A DNA stretch of 64,000 bases from Cellvibrio sp. UBA7671 (GTDB taxonomy: Bacteria > Pseudomonadota > Gammaproteobacteria > Pseudomonadales > Cellvibrionaceae), in assembly GCA_002483145.1 (NCBI GenBank), contig DLHJ01000016.1:453564-517563 (forward strand), read 5' to 3'. The notes below the pieces were generated by a model that saw nothing but the letters and a program-made list of their open reading frames with translations, had not been told where the DNA came from and made no database searches. This document shows, in pieces, positions 19,902 to 28,854 of this stretch (positions are counted from its first letter, which is position 1; the number at the start of each line of letters is the position of its first letter). Both the position numbers and the translations under genes were made by a program.

Positions 19902-21503
19902 ATGAATATCTCTTGGTCGGCTTACGGTATTTTGTGCTTGTTGCTACTAGGTCTTTTGCCCGCATGCAGTGAAAAAATAGAGCGAAAAGCTGCTGCAGTT
20001 TCCATTCTCAAGCCGTGCCCTGGATTTGTGGAAACCGGTAAGCCCCCGCTGGTGTATGGTGCGGAGTGTGGTGAATTAACCCTGAAAGAAAATCCTGCCG
20101 ACGCCAATAGCAAAGACATTAGTGTGGCGATTTTACGTTTGCCTGCGATCAGCCCGGTAGCCAATGCCGATCCACTCTTTTTAATTCAGGGTGGGCCTGG
20201 TGGCTCGTCGATTGAGATGGCTAACCAGATCCACAGCTTTTTTGCGGATGTGCGCAAAAATCGCGATTTGATTTTTGTCGATCAGCGCGGCACTGGAAAA
20301 TCCAATCCGCTGCGCTGTGAACAGGCATCGCCAGAGGATTTAAAACTGCCAGAGGTGAAGCAGACTGAAAAATATATTGCACTGATGAAAAACTGCGCCG
20401 AAAAATATCAATACAATGCTGCTTTCTATACCACAGTAGATGCCGTGCAGGATTTGGATGCGGTGCGCATCGCATTAGGGTACGAAAAAATTAATCTCTG
20501 GGGTGGTTCCTACGGTACCCGTGTCGCACTTGAATATGCGCGTCGCTATCCAGAGCAGGCGCGCACGATTATTTTGGATGGCGTGGCACCTGTGAGCATC
20601 GCCCTTCCCAAATATTTTGCACGCGATGCTATGGCGGCTTTGGTGGCGGTGAATAATGAATGCCTTGCGCAAACAGATTGTGCGGCAGAGTTTGGCAACA
20701 TAGTGCAAAAAGCAGAAACAGTACTGCAGCGTTTGAATGCGTTGCAGGCAAAGGGTGAGCCGCTGGAAATTAGCTATGAACATCCGCGCAACCAACAGAC
20801 GGAATCACTGCACTTAACGCCGCGCACGTTTTCATCATTGATATTTATGTCGCTCTACTCGCGCGATTTAACGGTGTTATTGCCGCGTGCGATTAGTTTT
20901 GCCGAAAAAGAAGATTATCGTTTGCTTGCGGCCTTATCGGCCTTGTCATCGGAGAATGCGCAGTTGATGAACATTGCGGAAGGCATGCGCTACAGTGTGA
21001 TTTGCAATGAAGACTGGCCGCTATTATCAGTGAGTGATATCGAGCAGAGCATCCCGTTTTTTGGTATTCCTTTCGTAAAGGACATACAACCGATTTGCGC
21101 GTTATGGCCTAAAGCGCAATTACCTGTCGATTATTGGGATCCGATCAAAAGCGATGTGCCAGCGCTCTTGTTATCAGGAAAACATGATCCGGTGACGCCC
21201 GATGTATGGGCACAAGCTGTTGCGGCGCACTTGCCCAATTCAACGAGTTTGAGTGCGGCGGGTGGCAACCACTCCATTTCATCTGAAGGTTGTGTGCCGC
21301 AATTGATTGCGCAATTTATCGAGCGAGCGTCTATGAAGGATGTAAAAGCAGATTGTGTGGAAAAGATTAAACCTCTGCCCTTGGTACTAGGTGCCAATCA
21401 GAAAAAAGCGGCCAGCTCTGCGGCCGATAATTATTCATCGGTAGGTGTCTCATCTGCAAGCGTTTCCTCCATAAGTATGTCATCGTCAGGGAGTGCAGAA
21501 TAA
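19902..21503 (+). CDS. Lipoprotein alpha/beta hydrolase, tripeptidyl-aminopeptidase-like
   Basis: 533 residues from the ATG at 19902 (AAGGA eight bases upstream); an upstream in-frame start would spoil the signal peptide. Lipobox LLPAC gives Cys22. The alpha/beta hydrolase core has oxyanion loop GGPGGSS, nucleophile elbow GGSYG with Ser203, then Asp429 (GKHDPVTP) and His457 (GGNHSIS). The TAP-like C-terminal part fits proline/tripeptidyl aminopeptidases. The last 30 residues are Ser-rich. Its stop overlaps the start of a NatA-type ATPase, so the peptidase and the exporter are made together. Substrate unknown. Confidence 0.88.
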   Translation: MNISWSAYGILCLLLLGLLPACSEKIERKAAAVSILKPCPGFVETGKPPLVYGAECGELTLKENPADANSKDISVAILRLPAISPVANADPLFLIQGGPGGSSIEMANQIHSFFADVRKNRDLIFVDQRGTGKSNPLRCEQASPEDLKLPEVKQTEKYIALMKNCAEKYQYNAAFYTTVDAVQDLDAVRIALGYEKINLWGGSYGTRVALEYARRYPEQARTIILDGVAPVSIALPKYFARDAMAALVAVNNECLAQTDCAAEFGNIVQKAETVLQRLNALQAKGEPLEISYEHPRNQQTESLHLTPRTFSSLIFMSLYSRDLTVLLPRAISFAEKEDYRLLAALSALSSENAQLMNIAEGMRYSVICNEDWPLLSVSDIEQSIPFFGIPFVKDIQPICALWPKAQLPVDYWDPIKSDVPALLLSGKHDPVTPDVWAQAVAAHLPNSTSLSAAGGNHSISSEGCVPQLIAQFIERASMKDVKADCVEKIKPLPLVLGANQKKAASSAADNYSSVGVSSASVSSISMSSSGSAE

Positions 21504-22297
21504 TGATTCGTGTAGAGCATCTCAGTAAAACCTTTGCGGCAAAAAAGAATAGCGGCCTCAAGTTTCCTGGCTTTAAAAAAGCGACCACACCAAATCTGAT
21601 CACCGCATTGGATGATGTCAGCTTTACCTTAAATGATGGCGAGATCACCGGTCTGTTAGGGTTAAATGGTGCAGGTAAATCAACCCTCATGCGTTTGATT
21701 TACGGATTGTTGCAGCCGAGTGCAGGTGATGTGTGGGTCAATCAACATCAAGTCAGTAAAAATCCGAACGCTGCGCGCCAACAATTAGGTGTATTGCCGG
21801 ATGATACGGGTTTATATAAGCGTCTAACCGCGCGCGAAAATATCCGCTACTTTGGTGAGCTGCAAGGGTTGCAAGGTGATGCGATGGAAAAATCCATTAA
21901 CCAATTAATTGATTGGTTGGGCATGGTGAATATTGCCGAGCGTCGCGCGGAAGGTTTTTCACTCGGTGAGCGCATGAAAACGGCGTTGGCGCGGGCGATC
22001 GTGCACCAGCCGCAGCATATTTTATTGGATGAACCCACTAATGGTTTGGATGTGATCACGACGCGCGCAGTGCGTCGTTTATTACATGAATTAAAAATGC
22101 AGGGGCGTTGCGTGATTTTTTCCAGCCATTTGATGCATGAAGTCAGTGGTTTGTGCGACCGCATTATTGTGATCTCCCACGGAAAAATTTTGGCAGACGG
22201 TAATCTTGAAACAATTCTGGATGCGGGAAAATCCCACAATCTGGAAGAGGCATTTGTCAATTTAGTTCAGCCACAGCAGGAGCTGCATCATGCGTAA
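21503..22297 (+). CDS. natA: ABC transporter ATP-binding protein, NatA-like
   Basis: 264 residues. Walker A GLNGAGKST (about 53-61), signature SLGERMKTALARA, Walker B ILLDEPTNGLDV and H-loop FSSHLMHEV. The D-loop and spacing match the NatA (sodium export) and ABC-2 family. Overlaps the hydrolase stop by one base and the permease start by eight. Sodium export is the family role; the true substrate is not shown by sequence. Confidence 0.88.
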   Translation: MIRVEHLSKTFAAKKNSGLKFPGFKKATTPNLITALDDVSFTLNDGEITGLLGLNGAGKSTLMRLIYGLLQPSAGDVWVNQHQVSKNPNAARQQLGVLPDDTGLYKRLTARENIRYFGELQGLQGDAMEKSINQLIDWLGMVNIAERRAEGFSLGERMKTALARAIVHQPQHILLDEPTNGLDVITTRAVRRLLHELKMQGRCVIFSSHLMHEVSGLCDRIIVISHGKILADGNLETILDAGKSHNLEEAFVNLVQPQQELHHA

Positions 22298-23501
22298 TTC
22301 GTTTAACCTTACGGAATTGTTGAATAAAATTGCCATAGTGTTTCGCAAAGAGTGGCGTGATTCCCTGCGCGATAGTAAAAGCTTACGCATGACGCTCTTG
22401 ATGCCGGTGTATTTTGTCGGTGTATTTGTCGCCTCGTCGCTATTCATTATTCATATGAGCAATCAATCCAAAGCGACCAACAACGAACCCATCAAACTCG
22501 CTGTTGTGGGTGCAGAGCAATTGCCATCACTGATCGATTGGCTGCAAGAGCGGGGTGTACAAGTTGATGCGGTGGGCGATGATGCCTATCAAAAAGTAGA
22601 AACGGGCGAATTGGGTTATGCCTTGGTAATTCCCAAAGATGCGCGCGAAAAATTTGCCACAGGTGAATCAATTGAATTAGCGCTGGTTTTCGATGCAACC
22701 AACAACAAACTGCAAGGAGGGATTCATTTTGTGCGCCAGCAAATCTGGAGTTGGAATGGGCGCATGGGTAGTTTGCGTTTGTTATCGCGCGGTATTTCTC
22801 CCGGGATCGCCAACCCCGTTTATATTCGCGATCTCAATATAGCCAGCGATGAAAAAATGGGTTTTTTTGTGATGGGGAGTTTGCCCATGCTGTTAATTCT
22901 CACTGCCTTTATGGCGAGTGTCGGTTTCAGTGCAGATATGACCGCCGGCGAACGCGAGCGCCGCTCGCTTGAATCCCTATTAATTACACCTGCATCTTCC
23001 ACTGCATTAGTGCTGGGGAAATGGTGCAATAGTTTTTCCCTTACGTTGATGGTGTCGCTGGTAGAAGTTATATTGTTGGTCGCCGCATTTGCCTACGTTC
23101 CCTTCAAGGAATTAGGGTTGCGTGTTGATGTCTCGCCACTGGAGTTGGCGGGTGTGTTTGTAGTGCTTGCATCGCTCGCGTTGCTGGCGACGTCATTACA
23201 ATTTTTAATTTCCCTGTTTGCACGCAGTTTTAAAGATGCGCAGACCTATATGGGGTTGATGATATTTATCCCGATGGTGCCACTGTTTTATACCTTGTTC
23301 AATCCGAGTGCTTACGCCGATTGGTTCCGCTGGGTGCCGGTGTTGGGGCATCAGGTATTGATTAAAGATCTATTGCTGGGCGGCACAATTACCGCTACCC
23401 ATTTTGCGCAGGTGTGGTTGGTGTCCGGTGTTCTTGCATGTGCTCTGTTGGCTTATACAATCCAGCAATTGCGCAAACCAAAAATTGTGTATGGAGTCTG
23501 A
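22290..23501 (+). CDS. natB: ABC-2 type permease, NatB-like
   Basis: 403 residues. One N-terminal membrane segment (about 33-53), a large extracytoplasmic region (about 55-195) and five or so C-terminal membrane segments: the ABC-2/NatB layout. AGERERRSLESLLITPAS is the conserved cytoplasmic coupling motif of the family. Starts inside the natA coding region. Works with the 21503-22297 ATPase. Confidence 0.88.
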   Translation: MRNSFNLTELLNKIAIVFRKEWRDSLRDSKSLRMTLLMPVYFVGVFVASSLFIIHMSNQSKATNNEPIKLAVVGAEQLPSLIDWLQERGVQVDAVGDDAYQKVETGELGYALVIPKDAREKFATGESIELALVFDATNNKLQGGIHFVRQQIWSWNGRMGSLRLLSRGISPGIANPVYIRDLNIASDEKMGFFVMGSLPMLLILTAFMASVGFSADMTAGERERRSLESLLITPASSTALVLGKWCNSFSLTLMVSLVEVILLVAAFAYVPFKELGLRVDVSPLELAGVFVVLASLALLATSLQFLISLFARSFKDAQTYMGLMIFIPMVPLFYTLFNPSAYADWFRWVPVLGHQVLIKDLLLGGTITATHFAQVWLVSGVLACALLAYTIQQLRKPKIVYGV

Positions 23502-23523
23502 TGCTTTGCTACAGGAATTGCTG

Positions 23524-24330
23524 ATGCCTTTAGACATTGTGTGGATGTTGTCTTTTTTATTGCTTGGCGCTTTTGTAGGGTTTATGGCAGGGTTGCTCGG
23601 TGTTGGCGGCGGTGGAATTATGGTGCCGGTGCTCACTACTTTATTTCTGTATCAAGGTGTTCCCGCCGAACATGTCGTTCATCTCGCCTTGGGCACATCA
23701 ATGGCCTCGATTATTGTCACATCCATATCCAGTCTGCGAGCGCACAATAGTGCAGGCGCAGTGTTGTGGCAGGTTGTTAAAGTGATGTCTCCGGGGATTG
23801 TGTTGGGTACATTTTTAGCAACCTTTATCGCAGCCTATGCCAGCTCTTTTTATCTGGCCATATTCTTTTCGCTCTTTATGGCTGTTGTTTCGCTCCAAAT
23901 GTTTTTTAACAAAAAACCTAACCCCAGCAGGGAACTTGCAGGTAACGGCGGTTTATTATTGGGTGGTTCTGGCATCGGTGCGGTGTCTGCACTTGTCTCC
24001 ACGGGCGGAGGCTCATTAACAGTTCCCTATCTTGTTTGGCAGAATGTTGATATCAAAAAGGCCATTGGCACATCCGCAGCAATCGGCTTACCTATTGCTA
24101 TCGCAGGTACTGTTGGTTATGTCATCAATGGTTGGTCAAATACATCTCTGAGTCATCATACGCTAGGATTTGTCTATCTTCCTGGGGTACTGTTTATTTC
24201 TATCACCAGTTTTATAACGGCACCTTTTGGCGCGAAATTGGCTCATAGATTACCGGTTAAATTACTAAAAAAATTATTCGCGCTACTGCTTATTATTCTA
24301 AGTCTAAAAATGCTTTTTTCTGTTCTGTAA
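23524..24330 (+). CDS. Sulfite exporter TauE/SafE family permease
   Basis: 268 residues from the ATG at 23524 (AGGAATTG upstream); an ATG at 23491 overlapping natB is also possible. About eight membrane segments in two halves, each with the family glycine motif: GFMAGLLGVGGGGIMVPVL and STGGGSLTVPYL. The family exports sulfite, sulfoacetate or related organosulfur anions. Gap after natB is only 22 bases, so it may be the last gene of that operon, though a functional tie is not obvious. Confidence 0.88.
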   Translation: MPLDIVWMLSFLLLGAFVGFMAGLLGVGGGGIMVPVLTTLFLYQGVPAEHVVHLALGTSMASIIVTSISSLRAHNSAGAVLWQVVKVMSPGIVLGTFLATFIAAYASSFYLAIFFSLFMAVVSLQMFFNKKPNPSRELAGNGGLLLGGSGIGAVSALVSTGGGSLTVPYLVWQNVDIKKAIGTSAAIGLPIAIAGTVGYVINGWSNTSLSHHTLGFVYLPGVLFISITSFITAPFGAKLAHRLPVKLLKKLFALLLIILSLKMLFSVL

Positions 24331-24851
24331 TTCTGCAGTTTGGATTGGTTGTTCAAACTTAATGTTGAGCCAGACTGGCCAGATATAGGATAGCTAAATT
24401 TTTTATATCAGCGACCAAATGTCTTCTTGGCAAGAACTTTAATGCCCAAGATTTTACGTTGACCCATGCTTGCAACAATATCGAACGGAAATGGAATTGA
24501 TATTTTTTTCGGATATTTGCAGTGCCGTATTAATGCGAACTGGCTGAGATTTGATTCGACAGTTCCCGTTTTTTGGTGACCTTTTCTCGGCGAAGCGTTT
24601 TCCAGTTATCAACCCCTACAATGAAAGCGGCTCAACATAAGCAGCCGCGCCACCAAGCTATATTTAGTTGGAATGCGCTTATTCGTACTCAGTAAATAAA
24701 TCATCTCGGTTTACGAACTCGCATTTTTTGTTTGCATAAAAAATGCCCAGATCAAACGATGAGGGCATTGAGTCAAGTTAAAACTTACAGCTTGGAATTT
24801 TAAAGTAGCCTCAGTTACGGGCGCTTTTCAGTGGGTGGCACATTGGATAAG
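24331..24851. other. 521-base gene-poor region
   Basis: No credible coding frame on either strand. It holds a minus-strand terminator (24737-24769) and a 12-base direct repeat AAGTTAAAACTT near 24778 and 24852, the second copy at the 3' end of the PA14-like gene. The repeat suggests the tail of a degraded duplicate, but too little is left to translate. Confidence 0.6.
24737..24769 (-). terminator. Terminator of the ThuA-PMT-PA14 operon
   Basis: Minus strand: stem AATGCCC/GGGCATT with a 14-base loop, followed by six T. An overlapping GCATTTTTT/AAAAAATGC repeat could serve the plus strand. Confidence 0.6.
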
Positions 24852-25415
24852 TTAAAACTTCACGCTGCTTGAGTCTTCACCAAACCAGCGTGGTTTTTCA
24901 TCTCCGCGAGCATACTCCACAGTGAAGCCGGAGTTGCCAAAACCCTGAAAGTAAGAGATGTGCACCTGGTGCTCGCCTTCATTTAAAAAGATCATGCAGG
25001 GCTGAACACTGAAGGGACGATCTCCCAAATGCTCGCAGATAAGTTTGCCATCAATACGCAAAGAAAAGCCATCATCACTGCCCATCATAAAACGATAGTT
25101 ATCTGATTTTTTTACCGTGATTTTATGGTCAACATCGACAAAAAAATCGTCAGTGTAGGTGGCGATATTACCCAGTTTTGGATGACTAAAACGGCTGCTT
25201 TCTTCCAGATCAAGCACATCTACCCAGACTTCACGGGTAAATTCGATATCGCGCTGTTGATAGATGTTAGTAATTCCCACGCGGTTCTTGCTAATCATTA
25301 CCTTCACTACAGGATCGACACTCACCGGTGTAATGCGCACGCCAATCAGTATGACAATCAGCGCAATAAGCGCAGTGAAAATACTATTTTTGTTTAATAG
25401 TTGTTGGATATTCAT
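24852..25415 (-). CDS. Membrane-anchored PA14-like domain protein
   Basis: 187 residues. One N-terminal membrane segment (about 12-30), then an extracytoplasmic beta-rich domain resembling PA14: FFVDVDHKITV, YRFMMGSDDGFSLRIDG, then EGEHQVHISYFQGFG and FTVEYA. PA14 domains often bind glycans. The start lies two bases after the stop of a PMT-type glycosyltransferase, so the two are coupled and likely work on the same glycan or glycoprotein. Confidence 0.75.
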   Translation of the reverse strand: MNIQQLLNKNSIFTALIALIVILIGVRITPVSVDPVVKVMISKNRVGITNIYQQRDIEFTREVWVDVLDLEESSRFSHPKLGNIATYTDDFFVDVDHKITVKKSDNYRFMMGSDDGFSLRIDGKLICEHLGDRPFSVQPCMIFLNEGEHQVHISYFQGFGNSGFTVEYARGDEKPRWFGEDSSSVKF

Positions 25416-25417
25416 AA

Positions 25418-26908
25418 TTATCTAACCACCTGTAATTTCCAGAAGCTGAACCAGTTGCGCAATTCAAATTGGTCTTCGGTTAACCCAAAGCCATAGGTGA
25501 ATGGAGAGAAGAACGCAAATACAGCAATCACCAAAATGGCAAACAGGCTGGCATTGATAATGGTGTGTTTATTGTTGGCGATAACTTCATCGCGGTAGAT
25601 ATAGTTAAAAACTAATGCAAGGTTAATTGCCCCAAAAATTAGTGGAATAAAATAATGGTAGAGGTACATCACCCGCTCAATCTGTAAGATCGCTACCATA
25701 TAACTCACATAGAGCCCGGTAAAGGCGCAGATCCAATAGAAAAGTTTTTCATCTTTGACGGGATTGTTGTAGATATAACGGCTGATAACCAAGCTCAGGG
25801 AGAGAATGATTCCTCCTACAATGGAGAACCAGACGATCGGATTGCCAATCAGGTATTTATATTGGGTAACGGTTTTGCCGTCGACCGTATTTTTATCCCA
25901 GCGATAGCTGATGGTTTTACTGCTTAATGGCCAGTTCATTGCGTAGCTGCCATTTTCATCCGGTTTACATTCGTCAAGGCGTGGCACACCGTCGGCATAC
26001 TCGCTCATGAATTTCCAGTTATCGCGCATGCCCAATGAAAAGGTCTTGAGTGACCAAGTGTCGCCCATACGAATTTGGTTGATGTATTCGGGAGATGCCT
26101 TGTAGGTTCTGTTATCGATAATTTTTTCGCCCAGACCTATGTGGACATAAAAAACGCCGAGGAACACCGCTGCTGCAGGCAGCACGCCGGACGGCACTGT
26201 AACGGCGATGCGTTTGATAAGTGCCTGCCAATTCCACTGTTTAATATTGTTCCATTGATCGACACAAAAAAGCATTGCCAATAATAATAATTCAATCGCA
26301 GAGGTGGCTTTTACACTGGTGGCCAACCCTATGAAGGTTCCCAGCAGGACATAATCCCTGAGGCGAATAGGTTTTCCGCTGGTGACAATGCGAGTAAAAA
26401 AATACAGTTCGGCAAGAATAAAAAATAATTGAATGCCATCGAGATGTACCGCGCGCGCATGTATGACCAGTGCATTATCAAAAATGACCAGACTTGTGAA
26501 CGCCGCTGCAAGCCATGCACGTTGCGTTATGCAATTAATAATGCCGTAAAAGAATAAAACCGAGAGGGCCATCATTACCGTTGATGGCCAGCGATAGCCT
26601 TTGTAAGTCATCTCAGGTGGCGCGGCGTCACCGGTAAGATAATCTGTTGCGAGCAGCGCTTGTTTGTTAACGTTTTCGTTATCGCCAAACCATACTTCGC
26701 CTACTGCCATCAGCAATTTGCCGAGCGGTGGGTGCGGCTCCATATACATCACGCCATCAATGTATTTTTGAGCGTTGGGTACGTGGTAGTTTTCATCCCA
26801 AAACATCGCTTGTGGTGTGCCGTAATAGGGAAAATAAATGCTCAGTGAAATCACCAAAATAACGGCGGGGTAAATAAATCGTGCGTAGGTCTGTATGAAT
26901 GTTTTCAT
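25418..26908 (-). CDS. PMT-type phospholipid-dependent glycosyltransferase (GT39)
   Basis: 496 residues, polytopic, with about ten to twelve membrane segments. The first extracytoplasmic loop has the acidic pair of the PMT family (FWDENYHVP, Asp38-Glu39) followed by EPHPPLGKLLM. The Dol-P-mannose/protein O-mannosyltransferase family moves a sugar from a lipid carrier to protein or glycan on the outer side of the membrane. A periplasmic loop (about 270-340) holds several Trp and two Cys. Middle gene of a ThuA-PMT-PA14 operon. Sugar donor and acceptor are not predictable here. Confidence 0.87.
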   Translation of the reverse strand: MKTFIQTYARFIYPAVILVISLSIYFPYYGTPQAMFWDENYHVPNAQKYIDGVMYMEPHPPLGKLLMAVGEVWFGDNENVNKQALLATDYLTGDAAPPEMTYKGYRWPSTVMMALSVLFFYGIINCITQRAWLAAAFTSLVIFDNALVIHARAVHLDGIQLFFILAELYFFTRIVTSGKPIRLRDYVLLGTFIGLATSVKATSAIELLLLAMLFCVDQWNNIKQWNWQALIKRIAVTVPSGVLPAAAVFLGVFYVHIGLGEKIIDNRTYKASPEYINQIRMGDTWSLKTFSLGMRDNWKFMSEYADGVPRLDECKPDENGSYAMNWPLSSKTISYRWDKNTVDGKTVTQYKYLIGNPIVWFSIVGGIILSLSLVISRYIYNNPVKDEKLFYWICAFTGLYVSYMVAILQIERVMYLYHYFIPLIFGAINLALVFNYIYRDEVIANNKHTIINASLFAILVIAVFAFFSPFTYGFGLTEDQFELRNWFSFWKLQVVR

Positions 26909-26944
26909 GGTGTCTGTTGTTATGATTAGAGTGATAGTCAGGAA

Positions 26945-27718
26945 TTATTTTTTGCGCAAACCTTTACCGGTTGCTGCCCAATAAAGTCCGCCATAGATGT
27001 GTTCCAGAAACAGTGCATCGCTGTAAGTGGCGGGCAGGTGCCCGAGTGCGGTGTAAAATGCACGGCCACCGTCGTAATCGTGATACCAAGCTATGGGATG
27101 GAATTTGCCCATGCCTTCACCTTTTTTCTCACCCCAACTCACCTTTGGATCAAAAGTCTGCTCATCTACTGCCAGAATATAATTCAGGCCTTTAATGCGC
27201 TCTGCGCCGAATTCATACCACTCATCCGTCCATAAAAAACGATCGGGCATGCGCTCAACACCGGGGAATTTGCGATTGGTGACGGTAAGCTCAGCGGTTT
27301 GGATGACGGGGTGTATGTGGAAAGTGCGGCCTACCATTTTGGTGTACCAATCCCAATCGTATTCGGTGTCGGATGCGCTGTGAACGCCAACGAAGCCTTT
27401 ACCGGAGCGAATAAAGCGCTCCATCGCAGCTTGTTGTTCATCATTAAGAATATCGCCGGTGGTCAACAGGAAAATGACAGCTTGGTATTTTTTGAGTTTT
27501 TCATCATTGAAAATACCCGCGTCCTCATGCCAATCAACGCTGAAGTGATAGCGCACGGCAAGTTCACGTACCGCAGTGACACCTTCGTTGACGGATTCGT
27601 GGTGCCAGCCGTTGGTTTTGGTAAAGAGTAATACATTGAATTGCTGTGCCTGTGCGCTAATGGCAGTGCAGAGAAGGGCGCAGGTCAGAGCAAGTGATAA
27701 GGCGATTTGTCTACGCAT
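26945..27718 (-). CDS. Secreted ThuA-like domain protein
   Basis: 257 residues. Signal peptide cleaved after about residue 24 (AISAQA). ThuA fold (glutamine-amidotransferase-like): FNVLLFTKTNGWHHESV, AVIFLLTTGDILNDEQQAA, FVGVHSASD and a C-terminal AFYTALGH. ThuA domains are linked to sugar metabolism and, in secreted fusions, to glycan degradation; the reaction is not established. Ends 36 bases before the PMT gene, so probably the first gene of this operon. Confidence 0.85.
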   Translation of the reverse strand: MRRQIALSLALTCALLCTAISAQAQQFNVLLFTKTNGWHHESVNEGVTAVRELAVRYHFSVDWHEDAGIFNDEKLKKYQAVIFLLTTGDILNDEQQAAMERFIRSGKGFVGVHSASDTEYDWDWYTKMVGRTFHIHPVIQTAELTVTNRKFPGVERMPDRFLWTDEWYEFGAERIKGLNYILAVDEQTFDPKVSWGEKKGEGMGKFHPIAWYHDYDGGRAFYTALGHLPATYSDALFLEHIYGGLYWAATGKGLRKK

Positions 27719-27814
27719 ACTATTGTCTCGCTAATGGATTGTTATTGTTGTCCCTGATGTCTTCTTATCTTTTTTAAGCCGGCCCATCATAAGCGATACA
27801 AATTTATAGGCAAT

Positions 27815-27842
27815 AAAAAAGGGCGCTGATAGCGCCCTTTTT
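27815..27842. terminator. Bidirectional intrinsic terminator
   Basis: Stem AAAAAGGGCGCT/AGCGCCCTTTTT with loop GAT, directly downstream of the minus-strand PEP-CTERM-like gene. Confidence 0.88.
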
Positions 27843-27866
27843 GAAACAGTCTTTTAGCTGTGAGAA

Positions 27867-28583
27867 CTATGCAGCGCGACGACGCGCAAAGCGTAAGCCT
27901 GCCAAGCCTAACATCAATAAAATCAGGGAGCCTGACTCAGCTACTTCAACGGCTTCAAAAGTAATTGCTTTCAACTTGAAATAGTCGTCCTTTTTGGTCA
28001 ATCCATTGCCTGTGCCAAATGCTGTGTTGTAAGCGCCGACCAACCAGTATTGAGATGCCACATCTGCTGTGTTAACCGCAAAGGAGCCGTTGCCATTGCG
28101 GTTGTAATTGCCCACCACGCTCCAGCCATTGTTCAGCAAGGCGGCCCAGTTGCTGCCTAAGCCATTTAGGTTGCCTGCAAAAGGGGCTGCGCCTGTGTAA
28201 GCCAGCAGAGATACGTCGGCGTCATTTTGATGCCAACCAATATTCAGGCCGCTAAGATCAACCACTTTGTTGAAGGAAAAGAGCAAGGCATCGTAGTCGC
28301 CGCTAGCATTATCGACCGCGTGGTGGGGGTTGTTGGCATTTTCAACGCCTACGCCCGAGTTGTTCCATCTGCCAATCACATCTTGTGCGATAGCTTTGTT
28401 TCCGCTGGATTTATTGGACCAGCCGGTTACAGCAACGTCGGCTTCAGATGAGGTGTAGTTGAATGACCAAACATAACCTGCAGTATTTGGTGCCAGATTG
28501 ACAGTGACTGGAACGGCGAATGCGCTCATGACAAAGCTTGTGCTCAGTGCTAATCCTGCAATAAGCGATTTGATGGATAACAT
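27867..28583 (-). CDS. PEP-CTERM-type surface protein, XDP1-like
   Basis: 238 residues from the ATG at 28583, giving a clean signal peptide (IKSLIAGLALSTSFVMSAFA). The frame is open 62 codons further upstream, but that part is not signal-like. The C-terminus is a sorting signal variant: AESGS, a hydrophobic helix, then RFARRRAA. The body has GVENANNPHHAVDN, then IGWHQNDADVSLLAYTG, then SQYWLVGAYNTAFG, resembling exosortase-dependent surface proteins of the XDP1 type (from memory). No exosortase nearby. Confidence 0.75.
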   Translation of the reverse strand: MLSIKSLIAGLALSTSFVMSAFAVPVTVNLAPNTAGYVWSFNYTSSEADVAVTGWSNKSSGNKAIAQDVIGRWNNSGVGVENANNPHHAVDNASGDYDALLFSFNKVVDLSGLNIGWHQNDADVSLLAYTGAAPFAGNLNGLGSNWAALLNNGWSVVGNYNRNGNGSFAVNTADVASQYWLVGAYNTAFGTGNGLTKKDDYFKLKAITFEAVEVAESGSLILLMLGLAGLRFARRRAA

Positions 28584-28780
28584 GATGGGGAGTCCGTTAA
28601 ATAGAGTGATTGAGTGGGTACAGCTAGACGCCAAAAAAGCACTTTTTGTGCCACGGTAACTAAGATACTGATTTTGTTGTGATGCAGGTCTAGTCTCAGG
28701 TGGCGATTTGGGTGCAAGTGATAAAAATTTCGACATATTTTGGTGCTTTTTTCGGTGCGATTTGGTCAACCCCTGGACAT

Positions 28781-28806
28781 AAAAAAGCCCGAGGCTAGCT
28801 CGGGCT
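28781..28806 (-). terminator. Intrinsic terminator of the antiporter gene
   Basis: Minus strand: stem AGCCCGAG/CTCGGGCT with loop CTAGC, followed by six T. It lies 50 bases past the antiporter stop. Confidence 0.85.
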
Positions 28807-28854
28807 AAAAGGGCTTAAGGTAAAACGGGAGGAGGGTTGTACAAAAAATGTAAC

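Noticed and set aside
24331-24851. Hidden gene or transposase remnant
   Set aside because: All frames are short and interrupted, with no recognisable motif; only a terminator and a 12-base repeat remain.
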